Assembly: GCA_030837195.1 (NCBI GenBank)
Contig: JAUPKZ010000002.1
Span: forward strand, 1-50,319
Direction of reading: 5' to 3'
Source of the DNA: Campylobacterota bacterium
GTDB lineage: Bacteria; Campylobacterota; Campylobacteria; Campylobacterales; Sulfurimonadaceae
Length of the DNA stretch: 50,319 nt
How positions within the stretch are numbered: the stretch's first letter is position 1; each line of letters opens with the position of its first letter. A program made the position numbers and the translations under genes. Below are positions 15,866 to 25,829 of this stretch, in pieces. The notes under the pieces were generated by a model. The model had not been told where the DNA came from. It ran no database searches and saw nothing but the letters and a program-made list of their open reading frames with translations.

Positions 15866-16753
15866 ATGCAAAGAGTCGAGAGCGAAATAATAAGGCTAAT
15901 AGAAGAAATCGGATATGGTGAAGCAACGCGACTTTTTAAAACGCTCGAGGGCGGAAAAAGAGTTCGTGCAAAGCTTATATTAAAAATTGCTTCTTCGAAT
16001 GAAAGAGCGCCTCTATTGGCAGCGATTGTAGAACTTATCCACGCTGCGAGCCTGCTTCACGACGATGTTATAGATGAAGCTACCACAAGAAGAGGAGTTG
16101 CATCTGTAAATGCTACTAGCGGAAGCAAAACGGCAGTTATGCTTGGAGATATTTTGTATTCAAAAGCTTATAGCGAGCTTGTATTTTTTGGTGCAGAGAT
16201 TGCAAAAATTATTGCAAATTCCGTAACACTGCTAAGCATAGGCGAGATGATGGATGTTGAGATGTCAAGTGAGTTTAATAGCGATGAAGATAAATATCTT
16301 AGTATGCTCTACTTAAAGACCGCTACACTTATAGAAGCTTGTGCCGCTGCTGCTGCTACGCTTGCAGGCAAAGATATAGCATCTCATGCTTTGTATGGAA
16401 AAAATCTAGGATTGTCATTTCAGATAATTGATGATATACTAGACATTACGGCAGATGCAAAGACTCTCGGAAAACCTGCTATGAATGATTTTAGAGAAGG
16501 TAAATGTACGCTGCCATACATATATCTTCATAACCTTTTATCAAAGGATGAACAAAAAAAACTTGTTTCATTTCACGCAAAAGAGTTAAATGAAGGAGAA
16601 TCTGCATGGATTTTACAAAAAATGAAAGAGCATAAAACGATAGAAAAGTCTTTTGAGTTGGCAAAAAAACTCTCAGACGAAGCAAAAGAAATTATTAAAA
16701 ACGATACCCAATTAGTCTCCATTTTAGAGGCTATGATACAAAGAAGTTACTAA
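15866..16753 (+). CDS. Polyprenyl diphosphate synthase (IspB-like)
   Basis: The 295-residue trans-isoprenyl synthase has the first aspartate-rich motif in LLHDDVIDEATTRRG, the second in QIIDDILDITAD, the GGKRVRAKL substrate segment and GEMMDVE. These enzymes extend farnesyl or geranyl diphosphate with IPP to the side chain of quinones or other isoprenoids. Placed with hemA, hemC and a UbiD-like decarboxylase, it probably makes the menaquinone side chain. The chain length cannot be read with certainty. AGAGAG lies before the ATG. The stop codon overlaps the hemA ATG by 1 nt. Confidence 0.9.
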   Translation: MQRVESEIIRLIEEIGYGEATRLFKTLEGGKRVRAKLILKIASSNERAPLLAAIVELIHAASLLHDDVIDEATTRRGVASVNATSGSKTAVMLGDILYSKAYSELVFFGAEIAKIIANSVTLLSIGEMMDVEMSSEFNSDEDKYLSMLYLKTATLIEACAAAAATLAGKDIASHALYGKNLGLSFQIIDDILDITADAKTLGKPAMNDFREGKCTLPYIYLHNLLSKDEQKKLVSFHAKELNEGESAWILQKMKEHKTIEKSFELAKKLSDEAKEIIKNDTQLVSILEAMIQRSY

Positions 16754-18051
16754 TGCACTATTTAAATATAAGTTTTTCACATAAAAATTCAACTCTTGAA
16801 ATTAGAGAAAAGCTATCTTATCCAGATGATGAGCATGTGAAGGGTTGTTTGGCTATACTAAAATCTAGTCCGGCTATAAATGAAGCTATACTCATTTCTA
16901 CTTGTAATAGAATGGAAGTTTTTTGCAGCTGCAGCGATTTGCCTGAAGCAACAAGGCATATATTTGAAGCTCTCTCTAAAAGGTCTAAAATCTCTATTGA
17001 AGAGTTAGAAGGCAGAGCAGATGTATTTGATGACAGCAGCGCAATCCATCACCTATTTGCCGTTGCTTCGTCTCTTGACTCTATGGTTGTAGGCGAGACA
17101 CAAATTGCAGGTCAGTTAAAGGATGCTTTTAGGCTCTCTTATGATAGCGGATTTAGCGGTCAAAAACTAGCCCGTGCTATGCATCATGCTTTTAAATGTG
17201 CGGCAAAAGTGCGAAATGCAACGGATATATCCTCAAAACCGGTTTCAATTGCGAGCGTGGCGGTTGCTAAACTTAAATCGGTTCTTGAAAATATATCCGG
17301 CAAAAAAGCTCTAGTTATAGGCGTAGGCGAAATGTCAGAAATCACGGCAAAGCATTTGGTAGCTAGCGGCGCAGATGTTTATATGATGAATAGAACAAGA
17401 GATAAAGCCGAAAAGCTCTCAAGAACATGTGGTGTAAAAGTTTTAGATTTTAGCGAGCTTCCAAAAGCAGTTAATGAATTTGAGATTTTATTTACTGCAA
17501 CATCTTCTCCCGTTCCTATTATAACGGATGAGATTATAAAACCTTGCGATTTTGACAGATATTGGTTTGACTTGGCACTTCCTAGAGATATTAATTATCA
17601 TAAAGGCGAGAGAATTAACTTATATACCATAGACGATTTAAAATGCATTGTCGATGAAAATATGGCTCTTCGCGAAGATGAAGCTAGAAAAGCTCACGGA
17701 ATTATAGGTAGAAGTACGGTTGAGTTCTTTGAGTGGTTGGATACTCTAAATGTAGAACCTATGATAAAAGAGATTTATCAAAAAGCTTACGAAGCTGCAA
17801 GTATTGAGAGCAAAAGAGTTATAAAAAACAGATATATTCCAAAAGAGTATGAAGCTCAAGTTCATAAAATGGCACAGCAGGTTATGAAAAGATTTTTACA
17901 TGAAATGACTTCAAAAATGCGCAGCGTTTCTGAAGAGTCAAAGTCCGATATGGTAACAAGCGCTTTACAGTTTTTGATAAAAAAAGATAAAAATGATATG
18001 CCCGACAAGTATAAGTGTGAGCATGCCTTAAATATTATAGAAGGAAGATAA
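16753..18051 (+). CDS. hemA: Glutamyl-tRNA reductase
   Basis: The 432-residue enzyme reduces glutamyl-tRNA to glutamate-1-semialdehyde, the first committed step of C5 heme synthesis. It shows the catalytic cysteine segment [12 protein letters not shown], the [16 protein letters not shown] signature, an NADPH-binding [15 protein letters not shown], the [12 protein letters not shown] strand and a C-terminal dimerisation helix. Length is typical. It overlaps the polyprenyl synthase stop and the proS start by 1 nt each, so it sits in a tightly coupled operon that also supplies hemC two genes after fxsA. Confidence 0.97.
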   Translation: MHYLNISFSHKNSTLEIREKLSYPDDEHVKGCLAILKSSPAINEAILISTCNRMEVFCSCSDLPEATRHIFEALSKRSKISIEELEGRADVFDDSSAIHHLFAVASSLDSMVVGETQIAGQLKDAFRLSYDSGFSGQKLARAMHHAFKCAAKVRNATDISSKPVSIASVAVAKLKSVLENISGKKALVIGVGEMSEITAKHLVASGADVYMMNRTRDKAEKLSRTCGVKVLDFSELPKAVNEFEILFTATSSPVPIITDEIIKPCDFDRYWFDLALPRDINYHKGERINLYTIDDLKCIVDENMALREDEARKAHGIIGRSTVEFFEWLDTLNVEPMIKEIYQKAYEAASIESKRVIKNRYIPKEYEAQVHKMAQQVMKRFLHEMTSKMRSVSEESKSDMVTSALQFLIKKDKNDMPDKYKCEHALNIIEGR

Positions 18052-19358
18052 TGAGAAGAAGCAGAGCTTTTATACCTACCTCAAAGGAGGCGCCATCTGA
18101 TGCGACTCTGCCTAGTCATAAATTTTTGCTCAGAGGCGGTTTTATTAACCAGCAGGGGGCAGGTCTTTACAATTTTATGCCTTTAGGCAAAATCGTACTG
18201 GAGAAAATCAGGGCTATAGTAAAAGAGGAGTTAGATAATGCAGGCTGCCAAGAGGTACAGCTTAGTTTTGTTACTCCGATTGGGTTATGGGAGAGAAGCG
18301 GTCGCTCCGAGGCTATGGGTAAAGAGATGCTTCGCATACACGACAGACATGAAAATGAGTTTGTACTTAGCCCGACAAATGAAGAAGCTATTGTAGAGCT
18401 TGTTAAAAACAGAGTAACAAGCTATAAAGATTTGCCGCTTAATCTCTACCAGATAAACACGAAATTCCGCGATGAAGCAAGACCTAGATACGGACTGATG
18501 AGAGGCCGTGAATTTTTGATGAAAGACGGCTATTCTTTTCACTCTACCCATGAAGATATGGTAAGAGAATTTAATCTAATGGAAGAGACTTATAAAAAAA
18601 TTTTTACAAGACTCGGTCTTGACTTCAGGGTTGTTGCAGCAGATAGCGGAGCAATAGGCGGAGATGGAAGTAAAGAGTTTCATGTTCTGGCAAATAGCGG
18701 TGAAGATACTTTGGTCGTATGCCAAGAGTGTAATTACGGTGCAAATATAGAGACTATTTATGATAGTGAGGAGGAGATTGATGCTTTGAAGGCAAAATCT
18801 TACGACGAACTTCAAGAGTTGAAAATTGAGAAAAAATGCTCTTGCGGTGCGGCTCTTCACTTTAAAAAAGGGATTGAAGTAGGACATATTTTTCAACTCG
18901 GTACCAAATATTCTGCGCCGCTTGAAGCACATTTTAACGATGAAAACGGCAGATCAAAACCTTTTGAAATGGCAACATTCGGCATAGGCGTAAGCAGGCT
19001 GGTGGCAGCTATAATTGAGCAAAACCACGATGAAAACGGTTGTATTTGGACGAAAGCTACTGCACCTTATGTAGTCAATATTATGGTTTCAAATATTAAA
19101 GATACTGCGCAAATGAACTTAGGTGAAGAACTGTATGAAAGACTCAAAAAAGCAGGAGCGGATGTTATCTTTGATGATTCAAAAGAGAGATTTGGGTTTA
19201 AAATGAAAGATGCGGAGCTTATAGGTTTTCCATATACGGTTATTATAGGAAAAGAGCTTGAAGGCGGTTTGGTTCAAATATATGATAGAAAAACAAAAGA
19301 GACTGTTTCTATCAGTGCAAACGATGTATATTCTAAGCTTACGGAATTTCTTTCATAG
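18051..19358 (+). CDS. proS: Prolyl-tRNA synthetase lacking the INS editing domain
   Basis: A class II synthetase with motif 1 (about 48-75), the PTNEEA segment (108-113), motif 2 ([21 protein letters not shown], 139-159), motif 3 ([16 protein letters not shown]) and the anticodon-binding domain at the end. It is only 435 residues, whereas most bacterial ProS, including those of Campylobacter and Helicobacter, are ~570. The missing part is exactly the ~180-residue INS domain that clears misacylated Ala-tRNA(Pro), normally located between GGSxSHEF and [13 protein letters not shown]. In its place is a ~50-residue segment with four cysteines, C224-x2-C227 and C263-x-C265, suggesting a small zinc site. 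The gene is intact and in frame, and overlaps the hemA stop. Confidence 0.95.
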   Translation: MRRSRAFIPTSKEAPSDATLPSHKFLLRGGFINQQGAGLYNFMPLGKIVLEKIRAIVKEELDNAGCQEVQLSFVTPIGLWERSGRSEAMGKEMLRIHDRHENEFVLSPTNEEAIVELVKNRVTSYKDLPLNLYQINTKFRDEARPRYGLMRGREFLMKDGYSFHSTHEDMVREFNLMEETYKKIFTRLGLDFRVVAADSGAIGGDGSKEFHVLANSGEDTLVVCQECNYGANIETIYDSEEEIDALKAKSYDELQELKIEKKCSCGAALHFKKGIEVGHIFQLGTKYSAPLEAHFNDENGRSKPFEMATFGIGVSRLVAAIIEQNHDENGCIWTKATAPYVVNIMVSNIKDTAQMNLGEELYERLKKAGADVIFDDSKERFGFKMKDAELIGFPYTVIIGKELEGGLVQIYDRKTKETVSISANDVYSKLTEFLS

Positions 19359-19787
19359 ATGATATATTTTATAGTATATCTATTTTTAGAGGTATTGGTA
19401 TCTGTAAATATCTCATCTGCAATAGGCGCACTTGCAACTTTTATGGAGATAGTCGTAAGTGCACTCGCAGGTATTGTTATTTTGTTAAATTTCAAGACAA
19501 CGCTTAGAGAAAATTTTACGGCGGTTACATATAATTTTATCAATATAGAGCAGTTTCAAAAGTTAAACCTTTTTACTATTATAGGAGCAATTTTACTTAT
19601 TCTGCCGGGATTTTTAACTGATATAGTCGGTGTTTTGTTGCAGTTTGGCAGTTTTACTACGATGCTTGTTAACCGTTATAGTATAAAATCCCAAATACAC
19701 AAAAGAGAACAAAAAATAAATACCAAAAGAGAGGATAAAGATGTCATTGATGTTGAAATTATTAGCGACAATAGCGCTATTAAGTAG
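19359..19787 (+). CDS. fxsA: FxsA family inner-membrane protein
   Basis: The 142-residue protein has the FxsA topology: an N-terminal membrane segment (MIYFIVYLFLEVLVSV), a second at about 20-45, and a third in IIGAILLILPGFLTDIVGVLLQF with the conserved LILPGFLTD motif. A charged cytoplasmic tail follows. FxsA was named for suppressing F-plasmid exclusion of phage T7 when overproduced; its normal role is unclear. The ATG immediately follows the proS TAG. Its last 47 nt are shared with the start of the following thiol-disulfide protein gene in another frame. Confidence 0.85.
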   Translation: MIYFIVYLFLEVLVSVNISSAIGALATFMEIVVSALAGIVILLNFKTTLRENFTAVTYNFINIEQFQKLNLFTIIGAILLILPGFLTDIVGVLLQFGSFTTMLVNRYSIKSQIHKREQKINTKREDKDVIDVEIISDNSAIK

Positions 19788-20571
19788 TTTTTTAATAGCC
19801 GATGAGCAAAATAAAAAGATAGAGGATTTTTTAAAACAGCTCTATAGCAGTAATCCAAATATAAAATCACTCAAAATAAAAATAACCGATAGAGTTGATG
19901 TAAAAGAGCATCCGGGTTGGAGCGCTTATATAGTTGATTTTGACGCGATTTTAGCTAAAGAGAACCGTCAGGCTAGCCAAAAAATGGTTTGGTTTTCGGA
20001 TGGAGATGTTATCTCTAAGGAAATTTTTAGCGTAAACGATAAAAAAGATTTAAAAGATTTTGTTTCTTTGACATTTAAGAGTGAATATTATAAAAAAGAG
20101 AATCTTATATACGGAAATGAAAATGCAAAACACAAGGTAGCGATATTTTCAGATCCACTATGTCCGTTTTGTAAAAAGTTCGTTCCGGAAGCTTTAGAAT
20201 ATATGAAAAAGTATCCTAACAAATTTGCGGTTTATTATTATCACCTTCCGCTAGAGGCACTTCATCCTGCTTCTGTTGAACTCTCACAAGCTGCTATAGC
20301 ACTTGAGTTACAAGGTCGAAAAGATGTAGTACTGGATCTTTATAAAATAAATATCGATCCAAAAGAGAGAGTAAACGAGGTTATATTGGGGACATTCAAC
20401 AAAGCAATGAATTCTAAGATCACGGTTGCAGATTTAATGTCCGCAGAGGTTACAAAACATTTTCAAAGTGATTTGGAGATTGCGGATAAAAATATGGTAA
20501 ACGGGACACCTACAATGTTTTTTGACGGTGTGTTAGATAAAACAAAAAATAAATATAAAGAGGTTAAGTAA
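19741..20571 (+). CDS. DsbC/DsbG-like periplasmic thiol-disulfide protein
   Basis: The 276-residue exported protein has a signal peptide (LLATIALLSSFLIA), an N-terminal ~110-residue domain like the dimerisation half of DsbC, and a thioredoxin-fold domain with the active site CPFC (C141, C144) in FSDPLCPFCKKF and a cis-proline in NGTPTMFFDG. It probably isomerises or reduces disulfides in the periplasm, for instance for cytochrome c maturation. The ATG at 19741 has GAGG about 6 nt upstream and lies inside fxsA, giving a 47-nt out-of-frame overlap. As I recall, the syntenic Campylobacter block passes directly from the FxsA-like gene to hemC, so this gene appears to be a lineage-specific insertion. 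Confidence 0.82.
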   Translation: MSLMLKLLATIALLSSFLIADEQNKKIEDFLKQLYSSNPNIKSLKIKITDRVDVKEHPGWSAYIVDFDAILAKENRQASQKMVWFSDGDVISKEIFSVNDKKDLKDFVSLTFKSEYYKKENLIYGNENAKHKVAIFSDPLCPFCKKFVPEALEYMKKYPNKFAVYYYHLPLEALHPASVELSQAAIALELQGRKDVVLDLYKINIDPKERVNEVILGTFNKAMNSKITVADLMSAEVTKHFQSDLEIADKNMVNGTPTMFFDGVLDKTKNKYKEVK

Positions 20572-21513
20572 ATGAAAAAATTAGTAATAGCAACAAGAGG
20601 CTCACAACTTGCCCTATGGCAATCAAACCATATCAAAGCAGTTTTAGAAGAGCAAAATCCGGGGCTTGAGGTTGAGCTTAATGTTATTGTAACAACCGGG
20701 GATAAGATTCAAGATAAAGCACTATCAAAAATCGGCGGTAAAGGTCTGTTTTTAAAAGAGCTTGAAGAGGCGATGCTTAGAGGCGAAGCACATATTGCAG
20801 TTCATTCATTAAAAGATGTTCCTACTGTTATGCCAGAGGGACTTTTACTGGCTGCTATTACGGAGAGAGAAGACTCAAGAGATGCACTTTTATCTGAAAA
20901 ATTTCCAAACATAGACTCTCTCTCTAAAGGGGCAGTCGTAGGTACATCTTCACTTCGCCGCAAGATGCAGATACAGAAGCTTCGCCCTGATTTAATTATT
21001 AAGGATTTAAGAGGAAATGTTGATACAAGAATCAGAAAGCTAAAAGAGGGAGAATTTGATGCAATTATACTTGCAGCAGCAGGCATAAATAGGCTCTCTT
21101 TACTTGATAGCGTAAGATATATCTATCCGATATCGCTTGATGAAATGATTCCTTCTATGGGGCAGGGTGCATTGGGAATTGAAGCAATCAATGATGCAGA
21201 AGTGTTAAAAATAGTTGCAAGACTTGAAGATGAGTATAGCAGAATTGAGACCACTATAGAGAGAGCTTTTGTTGATAAGCTAGAAGGCGGATGCCAAGTG
21301 CCAATAGGTGTTAATGCATCTGTTTTAGAGGATTCTACCATAAGCGTAAAAGCCGTTTTGGGACTTCCTGATGGAACAGAGATGTTAAGCGATGCTAAAA
21401 TAGTTTCAAAAAGAGACTATGAAAGAGTCGGCAGTGAAATGGCTCTTGAATTTATCGGCAGGGGAGCTAAAGAGCTTCTTTTGCGTGCTGAAGCTATGAT
21501 GGAAAATAAGTAG
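20572..21513 (+). CDS. hemC: Hydroxymethylbilane synthase (porphobilinogen deaminase)
   Basis: The 313-residue enzyme polymerises four porphobilinogen units to hydroxymethylbilane. It begins with VIATRGSQLALWQSNHIK and contains TGDKIQDKALSKIGGKGLF, the AVHSLKDVP segment, GTSSLRRKMQ, DLRGNVDTRIRKL and the dipyrromethane-cofactor cysteine C241 in LEGGCQVPIG. The ATG directly follows the upstream TAA. It works in the same pathway as hemA two kilobases upstream, and the next gene begins 2 nt after its stop. Confidence 0.97.
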   Translation: MKKLVIATRGSQLALWQSNHIKAVLEEQNPGLEVELNVIVTTGDKIQDKALSKIGGKGLFLKELEEAMLRGEAHIAVHSLKDVPTVMPEGLLLAAITEREDSRDALLSEKFPNIDSLSKGAVVGTSSLRRKMQIQKLRPDLIIKDLRGNVDTRIRKLKEGEFDAIILAAAGINRLSLLDSVRYIYPISLDEMIPSMGQGALGIEAINDAEVLKIVARLEDEYSRIETTIERAFVDKLEGGCQVPIGVNASVLEDSTISVKAVLGLPDGTEMLSDAKIVSKRDYERVGSEMALEFIGRGAKELLLRAEAMMENK

Positions 21514-21515
21514 CA

Positions 21516-23330
21516 ATGAAAAGAAGTATTGAGTTACTAAAACAAAACAATGAATTAAGAGTTATTGAAGAAGAACTTGATATTTACTTAGAGATTCCGC
21601 ATTTGGCATATGCAGAGGTGAAAAAAGAGGGTGGTGGCAAAGCCCTTTTGTTTACAAATGCCGTAGATAAAAAAAGCCAAAAAAAATTTAGTGAACCCGT
21701 AGCAATGAATCTTTTTGGCTCATATAAACGCTGTGAGCTTCTTTTTGGCAGAACTATAGAGTCTGTTGCCGATGAGATAACCAAACTTCTACATATGAAG
21801 CCGCCCTCGACGATGATGGGTAAATTTTCGATGCTTGGAGAACTTTTTTCACTTAAAAATATTTTTCCTAAAAAACTTAGCGGCAGCGGTGCTTGTCAAG
21901 AGGTAAAATATTTAGACGATACGATTGATTTATACAAACTTCCTGTTTTGACGACTTGGGAGGGCGACGGCGGACCGTTTATAACAATGGGGCAAGTTTA
22001 TACACAGAGTTTAGACGGCAGTATGGTAAATCTCGGTATGTATAGGCTTCAAGTCTATGATAAAAACCATTTGGGTATGCATTGGCAGATACACAAAGAC
22101 TCCTCACACTTTTTTGATCAATACCAAAAAGCAGGCAAAAAAATGCCCGTAAGTGTTGCAATCGGCGGAGATCCGCTCTATACATGGTGTGCGACTGCAC
22201 CGCTTCCTTACGGTGTAAATGAGCTTTTAATGTATGGATTGATAAAGAAAAAAAGTGCAAAACTTGTAAAATCACTTACCAATCCTCTTTATATTCCCCA
22301 AGATGCGGATTATGTTATTGAGGGGTGGGTAGATCCTAATGAGATGAGGATAGAGGGACCTTTTGGAGATCATACGGGTTACTATACTTTAAGAGAGCCT
22401 TACCCCGTTTTAGAAGTAAGCGCAATTACTATGAAAAAAAATCCTATCTTTTTAGCAACAGTCGTTGGAAAACCGCCGCTTGAAGATAAATATATGGGAT
22501 GGGCAACAGGAAAGATATTTTTTCCGCTTCTAAAGACTACTGCACCTGATTTGCTTGATTATCATATGCCGGAAAACTGCGGGTTTCACAATCTCATAAT
22601 AGCAAAAATGCAGCCTCTGTATAAAGGTCATGCAAAACAATTTATGCATGCGTTTTGGGGTGCAGGGCAGATGAGCTTTGTAAAACATGCAATCTTTTTA
22701 GATGAAAAAGCTCCTTCTTTGGAAAATTATGAAGCGGTTACAACATATATTCTCGATAGATTTACGCCAAAATCGCTTTTTATTACGGAAGGGATTTTAG
22801 ATGCGCTTGATCACTCTTCACCGGAGGCTCTTGTAGGAGGGAAGTTGGGCATTGATGCAACAAGCGCAAACAGGGTAGAAGCACCTGAATTGCTTGGAGA
22901 TGAAGAACTCTTAGCAAGAGTCAAGAGTGTTGTTCCTGATGCAAAAGAACTTCATCAGTTTATGCGTAGAACAAAAAACCCTGTTACTGTTATCTCTATA
23001 GCCAAAACAAGAAATGCAAAAAAGTATTTTGATGCTCTTTTAGAATTAAGCAATCATTTAAGAGTCGTTGTATTTGTAGATGAAGCTAAAAATGATATTT
23101 TTAACCCATATATGCTGCTTTGGAGAGTAACAAACAATATAGATGCGCTAAGGGATATTTTTATATCAGGGCTTATGGTCGGAGTTGATGCAACAACTAA
23201 AAATATGTTGGATGATTTTACTAGAGAGTGGCCGGATGATGTCGAGTGTACACCGTCTGTCGTAGCATCTCTAAAGGCAAAAGGCGTTTGGGATTTGGAC
23301 GAAAATATATACCAAAAGTTTCAATTGTGA
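21516..23330 (+). CDS. UbiD-family prenylated-flavin decarboxylase (probably menaquinone pathway)
   Basis: The 604-residue UbiD-type enzyme has the conserved GMYRLQVYDKNHLGMHWQIHKD segment including the catalytic arginine, IGGDPLYTWCATAPLP, EGPFGDHTGYY with catalytic acidic residues, and FGIG-like metal/prFMN-binding segments. Such enzymes decarboxylate aromatic acids and need prenylated FMN made by a UbiX protein, which is not in this window. Campylobacterota make menaquinone by the futalosine route, so this is more likely an MqnL-type 1,4-dihydroxy-6-naphthoate decarboxylase than a ubiquinone enzyme; this is inferred from lineage and from the polyprenyl synthase in the same operon. It is the last gene of the cluster. 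Confidence 0.85.
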   Translation: MKRSIELLKQNNELRVIEEELDIYLEIPHLAYAEVKKEGGGKALLFTNAVDKKSQKKFSEPVAMNLFGSYKRCELLFGRTIESVADEITKLLHMKPPSTMMGKFSMLGELFSLKNIFPKKLSGSGACQEVKYLDDTIDLYKLPVLTTWEGDGGPFITMGQVYTQSLDGSMVNLGMYRLQVYDKNHLGMHWQIHKDSSHFFDQYQKAGKKMPVSVAIGGDPLYTWCATAPLPYGVNELLMYGLIKKKSAKLVKSLTNPLYIPQDADYVIEGWVDPNEMRIEGPFGDHTGYYTLREPYPVLEVSAITMKKNPIFLATVVGKPPLEDKYMGWATGKIFFPLLKTTAPDLLDYHMPENCGFHNLIIAKMQPLYKGHAKQFMHAFWGAGQMSFVKHAIFLDEKAPSLENYEAVTTYILDRFTPKSLFITEGILDALDHSSPEALVGGKLGIDATSANRVEAPELLGDEELLARVKSVVPDAKELHQFMRRTKNPVTVISIAKTRNAKKYFDALLELSNHLRVVVFVDEAKNDIFNPYMLLWRVTNNIDALRDIFISGLMVGVDATTKNMLDDFTREWPDDVECTPSVVASLKAKGVWDLDENIYQKFQL

Positions 23331-23375
23331 CAATTTACTCTCAAATTTGCCAAATTTTATTTTTTGTAAGGTAAA

Positions 23376-23381
23376 TATAAT
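23376..23381 (+). promoter_or_regulatory. -10 element upstream of the cytochrome c gene
   Basis: A perfect TATAAT lies at 23376-23381, 43 nt before the ATG at 23425, in an A/T-rich leader. It has no TGN extension and no clear -35. AAGGG at 23414-23418 supplies the ribosome binding site. Confidence 0.5.
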
Positions 23382-23424
23382 AATTCGTGATGTAACATAA
23401 GGCATTATTAAAAAAGGGTATGTG

Positions 23425-23766
23425 ATGAATAAGCTTTTTGCGTTTGTGTTTTCCATTTTTCTTCTTGCTCCGGCTGCATTAGAAGCGGCTGTTTATAAAG
23501 GTCAAAACGAGTTTGTAAAAAAATGTACTAAATGTCATAAAAGCGGTCAGGACTTTGTTTCTACAAAAACCCAAAAAGAGTGGAAAAAGCTTATGAATAA
23601 TAAGGGTGAAGAGCTTGCAAGTATTCATATAAACAGCACAAATTCGGATGCTTCTGCTTCTAGCGAATATTTTGAGAGCAGCGCATATGCTAAGAAAGCA
23701 AAACACCTAAGCGACTTTTTAGAAGAGTATGCAAAAGATAGTGGTAGAGTTCCTGCCTGCAATTAA
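23425..23766 (+). CDS. Small periplasmic c-type cytochrome
   Basis: The 113-residue protein has a signal peptide (LFAFVFSIFLLAPAALEA) followed by a single heme-attachment motif CTKCH (C34, C37, H38). A distal methionine is not obvious: the mature part has only M51 or so in KKLMNNKG, which could be the axial ligand. It presumably carries electrons in the periplasm. I chose the ATG at 23425 over the GTG directly before it because AAGGG has the better spacing. It has its own promoter, and a possible terminator hairpin follows. Confidence 0.78.
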   Translation: MNKLFAFVFSIFLLAPAALEAAVYKGQNEFVKKCTKCHKSGQDFVSTKTQKEWKKLMNNKGEELASIHINSTNSDASASSEYFESSAYAKKAKHLSDFLEEYAKDSGRVPACN

Positions 23767-23781
23767 ATAATTATAAATATT

Positions 23782-23815
23782 CTCTAAAGCGCTCATTTTT
23801 TGTATTGCTTTAGAG
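23782..23815 (+). terminator. Hairpin downstream of the cytochrome c gene
   Basis: The perfect 9-nt inverted repeat CTCTAAAGC (23782-23790) / GCTTTAGAG (23807-23815) encloses a 16-nt loop containing a T6 run. No T tract follows the second arm, so it is a weak candidate for a terminator of the cytochrome gene. Confidence 0.35.
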
Positions 23816-23913
23816 CTACTGCAATTTTGTACAAATGCTATAGACGCTACGGCGGCATTTTGTAAAATCACTTATTTTCGTTAAAATAACAAACTTTAAT
23901 TATCGGAGAAATT

Positions 23914-25293
23914 ATGGATAAGATGTGGTCAGGTCGTTTTTCTGCAGGTGCATCGACTCTTTTAGAGGAGTTTAACGGTTCAATTATGTTTGATAGAGAG
24001 CTTTACCGTGAAGATATAGAGGGCTCTATCGCACATGCAACTATGCTTGAGAAACAAGGGATTTTAACATCTCTAGAATTGGCAGATATAGTAAAAGGGC
24101 TCTCTCAAGTAAAACAAGAGATTGAATCTAATATATTTGAGTGGAAAATCGGTGATGAAGATATCCATATGGCGGTCGAGAAAAGGCTTACGGCAATAAT
24201 CGGCGAGGCAGGAAAAAAGCTTCATACCGCAAGAAGCCGCAACGATCAGGTTGCAGTTGATTTTCGTAGATTTGTTTTAAGAAAAAATAGAGAGATTATT
24301 GATGCTTTAAAGCTTTTAATGAGTGAAATTTTAAATATAGCAGCAAATCATACCGATACGCTGATGCCGGGTATGACACATCTTCAACATGCACAACCGA
24401 TTAATTTTGCATTTCATTTAAGCGCATATCTGGCAATGTTTAAAAGAGACATAGAGAGATTTAACAGCTCTTATGAGAGAAATAATATTTCTCCGCTTGG
24501 ATGTGCAGCATTAGCCGGAACGCCACATAATATAGACAGAGGAGTGAGTGCAAATCTTTTAGGTTTTGAGAGTGCAAGTATTAATTGCCTTGATACCGTA
24601 AGCGATAGAGATTTTGCGCTAGAGATATTATTTAATATTTCAACTATGATGATGCATATATCTCGCCTTAGCGAAGAACTTGTAATGTGGTCAAGTTATG
24701 AATTTAGATTTATTGAGCTTAGTGATGAGTACTCAACGGGCTCGTCAATTATGCCGCAAAAGAAAAATCCCGATGTTCCGGAGCTTCTCCGTGGTAAAAC
24801 AGGCAGAGTTTACGGTTCACTAATGGGTCTTTTAACGGTTATGAAAGCGCTTCCGCTTGCATACAACAAAGATACTCAAGAAGATAAAGAGGGTGTTTTT
24901 GATGCAGTAAAAACCGCACAAATTTCATTGGAGATACTTAAAGAGGCATTAAAAACAATGACGATTAAGCCTCAAAATATGTTAAGTGCTTGCAAAGTCG
25001 GTCATTTGAGCGCAACGGATTTAGCGGATTATTTAGTTCAAAAATGCTCTATTCCTTTTAGGGAAGCGCATTTTATTACAGGTAAAGCAGTTGCAAAGAG
25101 TGAAGAACTTAAAATTGATTTGAGTGATATAGAACTAAAGTATCTTCAAGAGATAGACGGTAGAATCGGTGAAGATGTTATAAAGTATCTATCAATTAAA
25201 AATTCTATGAATGCAAGAACTTCCGAGGGAGGAACTTCTACGCAAAGGACTCTAGAGCAATTAAAATATTTTAAAAATTTTTTGGAGCAATAA
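23914..25293 (+). CDS. argH: Argininosuccinate lyase
   Basis: The 459-residue fumarase/aspartase-superfamily enzyme cleaves argininosuccinate to arginine and fumarate, the last step of arginine synthesis. It has MWSGRFS at the N-terminus, [28 protein letters not shown] and the superfamily signature [20 protein letters not shown] with the catalytic serine. Length is standard. CGGAGAA before the ATG is a good ribosome binding site, and TAAAAT at 23882-23887 could be its -10. An OsmC gene follows after 3 nt. Confidence 0.97.
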   Translation: MDKMWSGRFSAGASTLLEEFNGSIMFDRELYREDIEGSIAHATMLEKQGILTSLELADIVKGLSQVKQEIESNIFEWKIGDEDIHMAVEKRLTAIIGEAGKKLHTARSRNDQVAVDFRRFVLRKNREIIDALKLLMSEILNIAANHTDTLMPGMTHLQHAQPINFAFHLSAYLAMFKRDIERFNSSYERNNISPLGCAALAGTPHNIDRGVSANLLGFESASINCLDTVSDRDFALEILFNISTMMMHISRLSEELVMWSSYEFRFIELSDEYSTGSSIMPQKKNPDVPELLRGKTGRVYGSLMGLLTVMKALPLAYNKDTQEDKEGVFDAVKTAQISLEILKEALKTMTIKPQNMLSACKVGHLSATDLADYLVQKCSIPFREAHFITGKAVAKSEELKIDLSDIELKYLQEIDGRIGEDVIKYLSIKNSMNARTSEGGTSTQRTLEQLKYFKNFLEQ

Positions 25294-25296
25294 AAG

Positions 25297-25761
25297 ATGA
25301 AAGTAACGGTATCGCATTTAAATGAGATGAAATTTGAGGCAAAAACAGAAAAAAGCAGTTTTATAATAGACTGCCCGCAAATCACTCCGATAGAATATTT
25401 TTTGGCAGGGATTATCTCTTGCAGTGCGACAGATATAGTTCAGATACCAAAAAATCAAAACAAGAGCGTAACGAATTTGGTAGTAGAAGGCGATGCTATT
25501 AGAAACGATGATTTTCCTAGAAAATTTAACTATTTGCATTTGGATTATAAATTTGATTCGGATGCCGATGACTTGATGGCGGCTAGATGGGTTATGGCTT
25601 CGTTGGAGACATACTGTTCTACGGTAAACACTATCAGGGATTCTGTTATAGTATCTTACTCAGTAACTCACAACGGCGTTAAAATTAAAGACAATGAAAA
25701 AATTATTTCAGGTGGCGGTGTTAAGATAGATTTAGGTTCGATTGAGAGCTGCCCGTCCTGA
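25297..25761 (+). CDS. OsmC/Ohr-family peroxiredoxin-like protein
   Basis: The 154-residue OsmC-fold protein has the first catalytic cysteine in the ISCSATDIVQI helix and the second in SLETYCSTVNTIRDSV. OsmC and Ohr proteins reduce organic hydroperoxides. The arginine that normally completes the catalytic triad is not clear to me. It lies 3 nt after argH, so it is co-transcribed. The next gene is convergent and the strong hairpin at 25792-25829 separates the two. Confidence 0.82.
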   Translation: MKVTVSHLNEMKFEAKTEKSSFIIDCPQITPIEYFLAGIISCSATDIVQIPKNQNKSVTNLVVEGDAIRNDDFPRKFNYLHLDYKFDSDADDLMAARWVMASLETYCSTVNTIRDSVIVSYSVTHNGVKIKDNEKIISGGGVKIDLGSIESCPS

Positions 25762-25791
25762 TAACGGATAACAAAAAGCAGAAATTAGTGC

Positions 25792-25829
25792 TAAATCAGT
25801 TCCTTGCAAAACTGCAAGAAGCTGATTTA
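25792..25829. terminator. Bidirectional hairpin terminator between osmC-like and HIT genes
   Basis: TAAATCAG (25792-25799) pairs with CTGATTTA (25822-25829), and CTTGCA pairs with TGCAAG inside it, around an AAAC loop, giving an almost continuous 17-bp stem. It lies between two convergent genes and contains the stop codon of the HIT gene (25827-25829). Confidence 0.6.
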
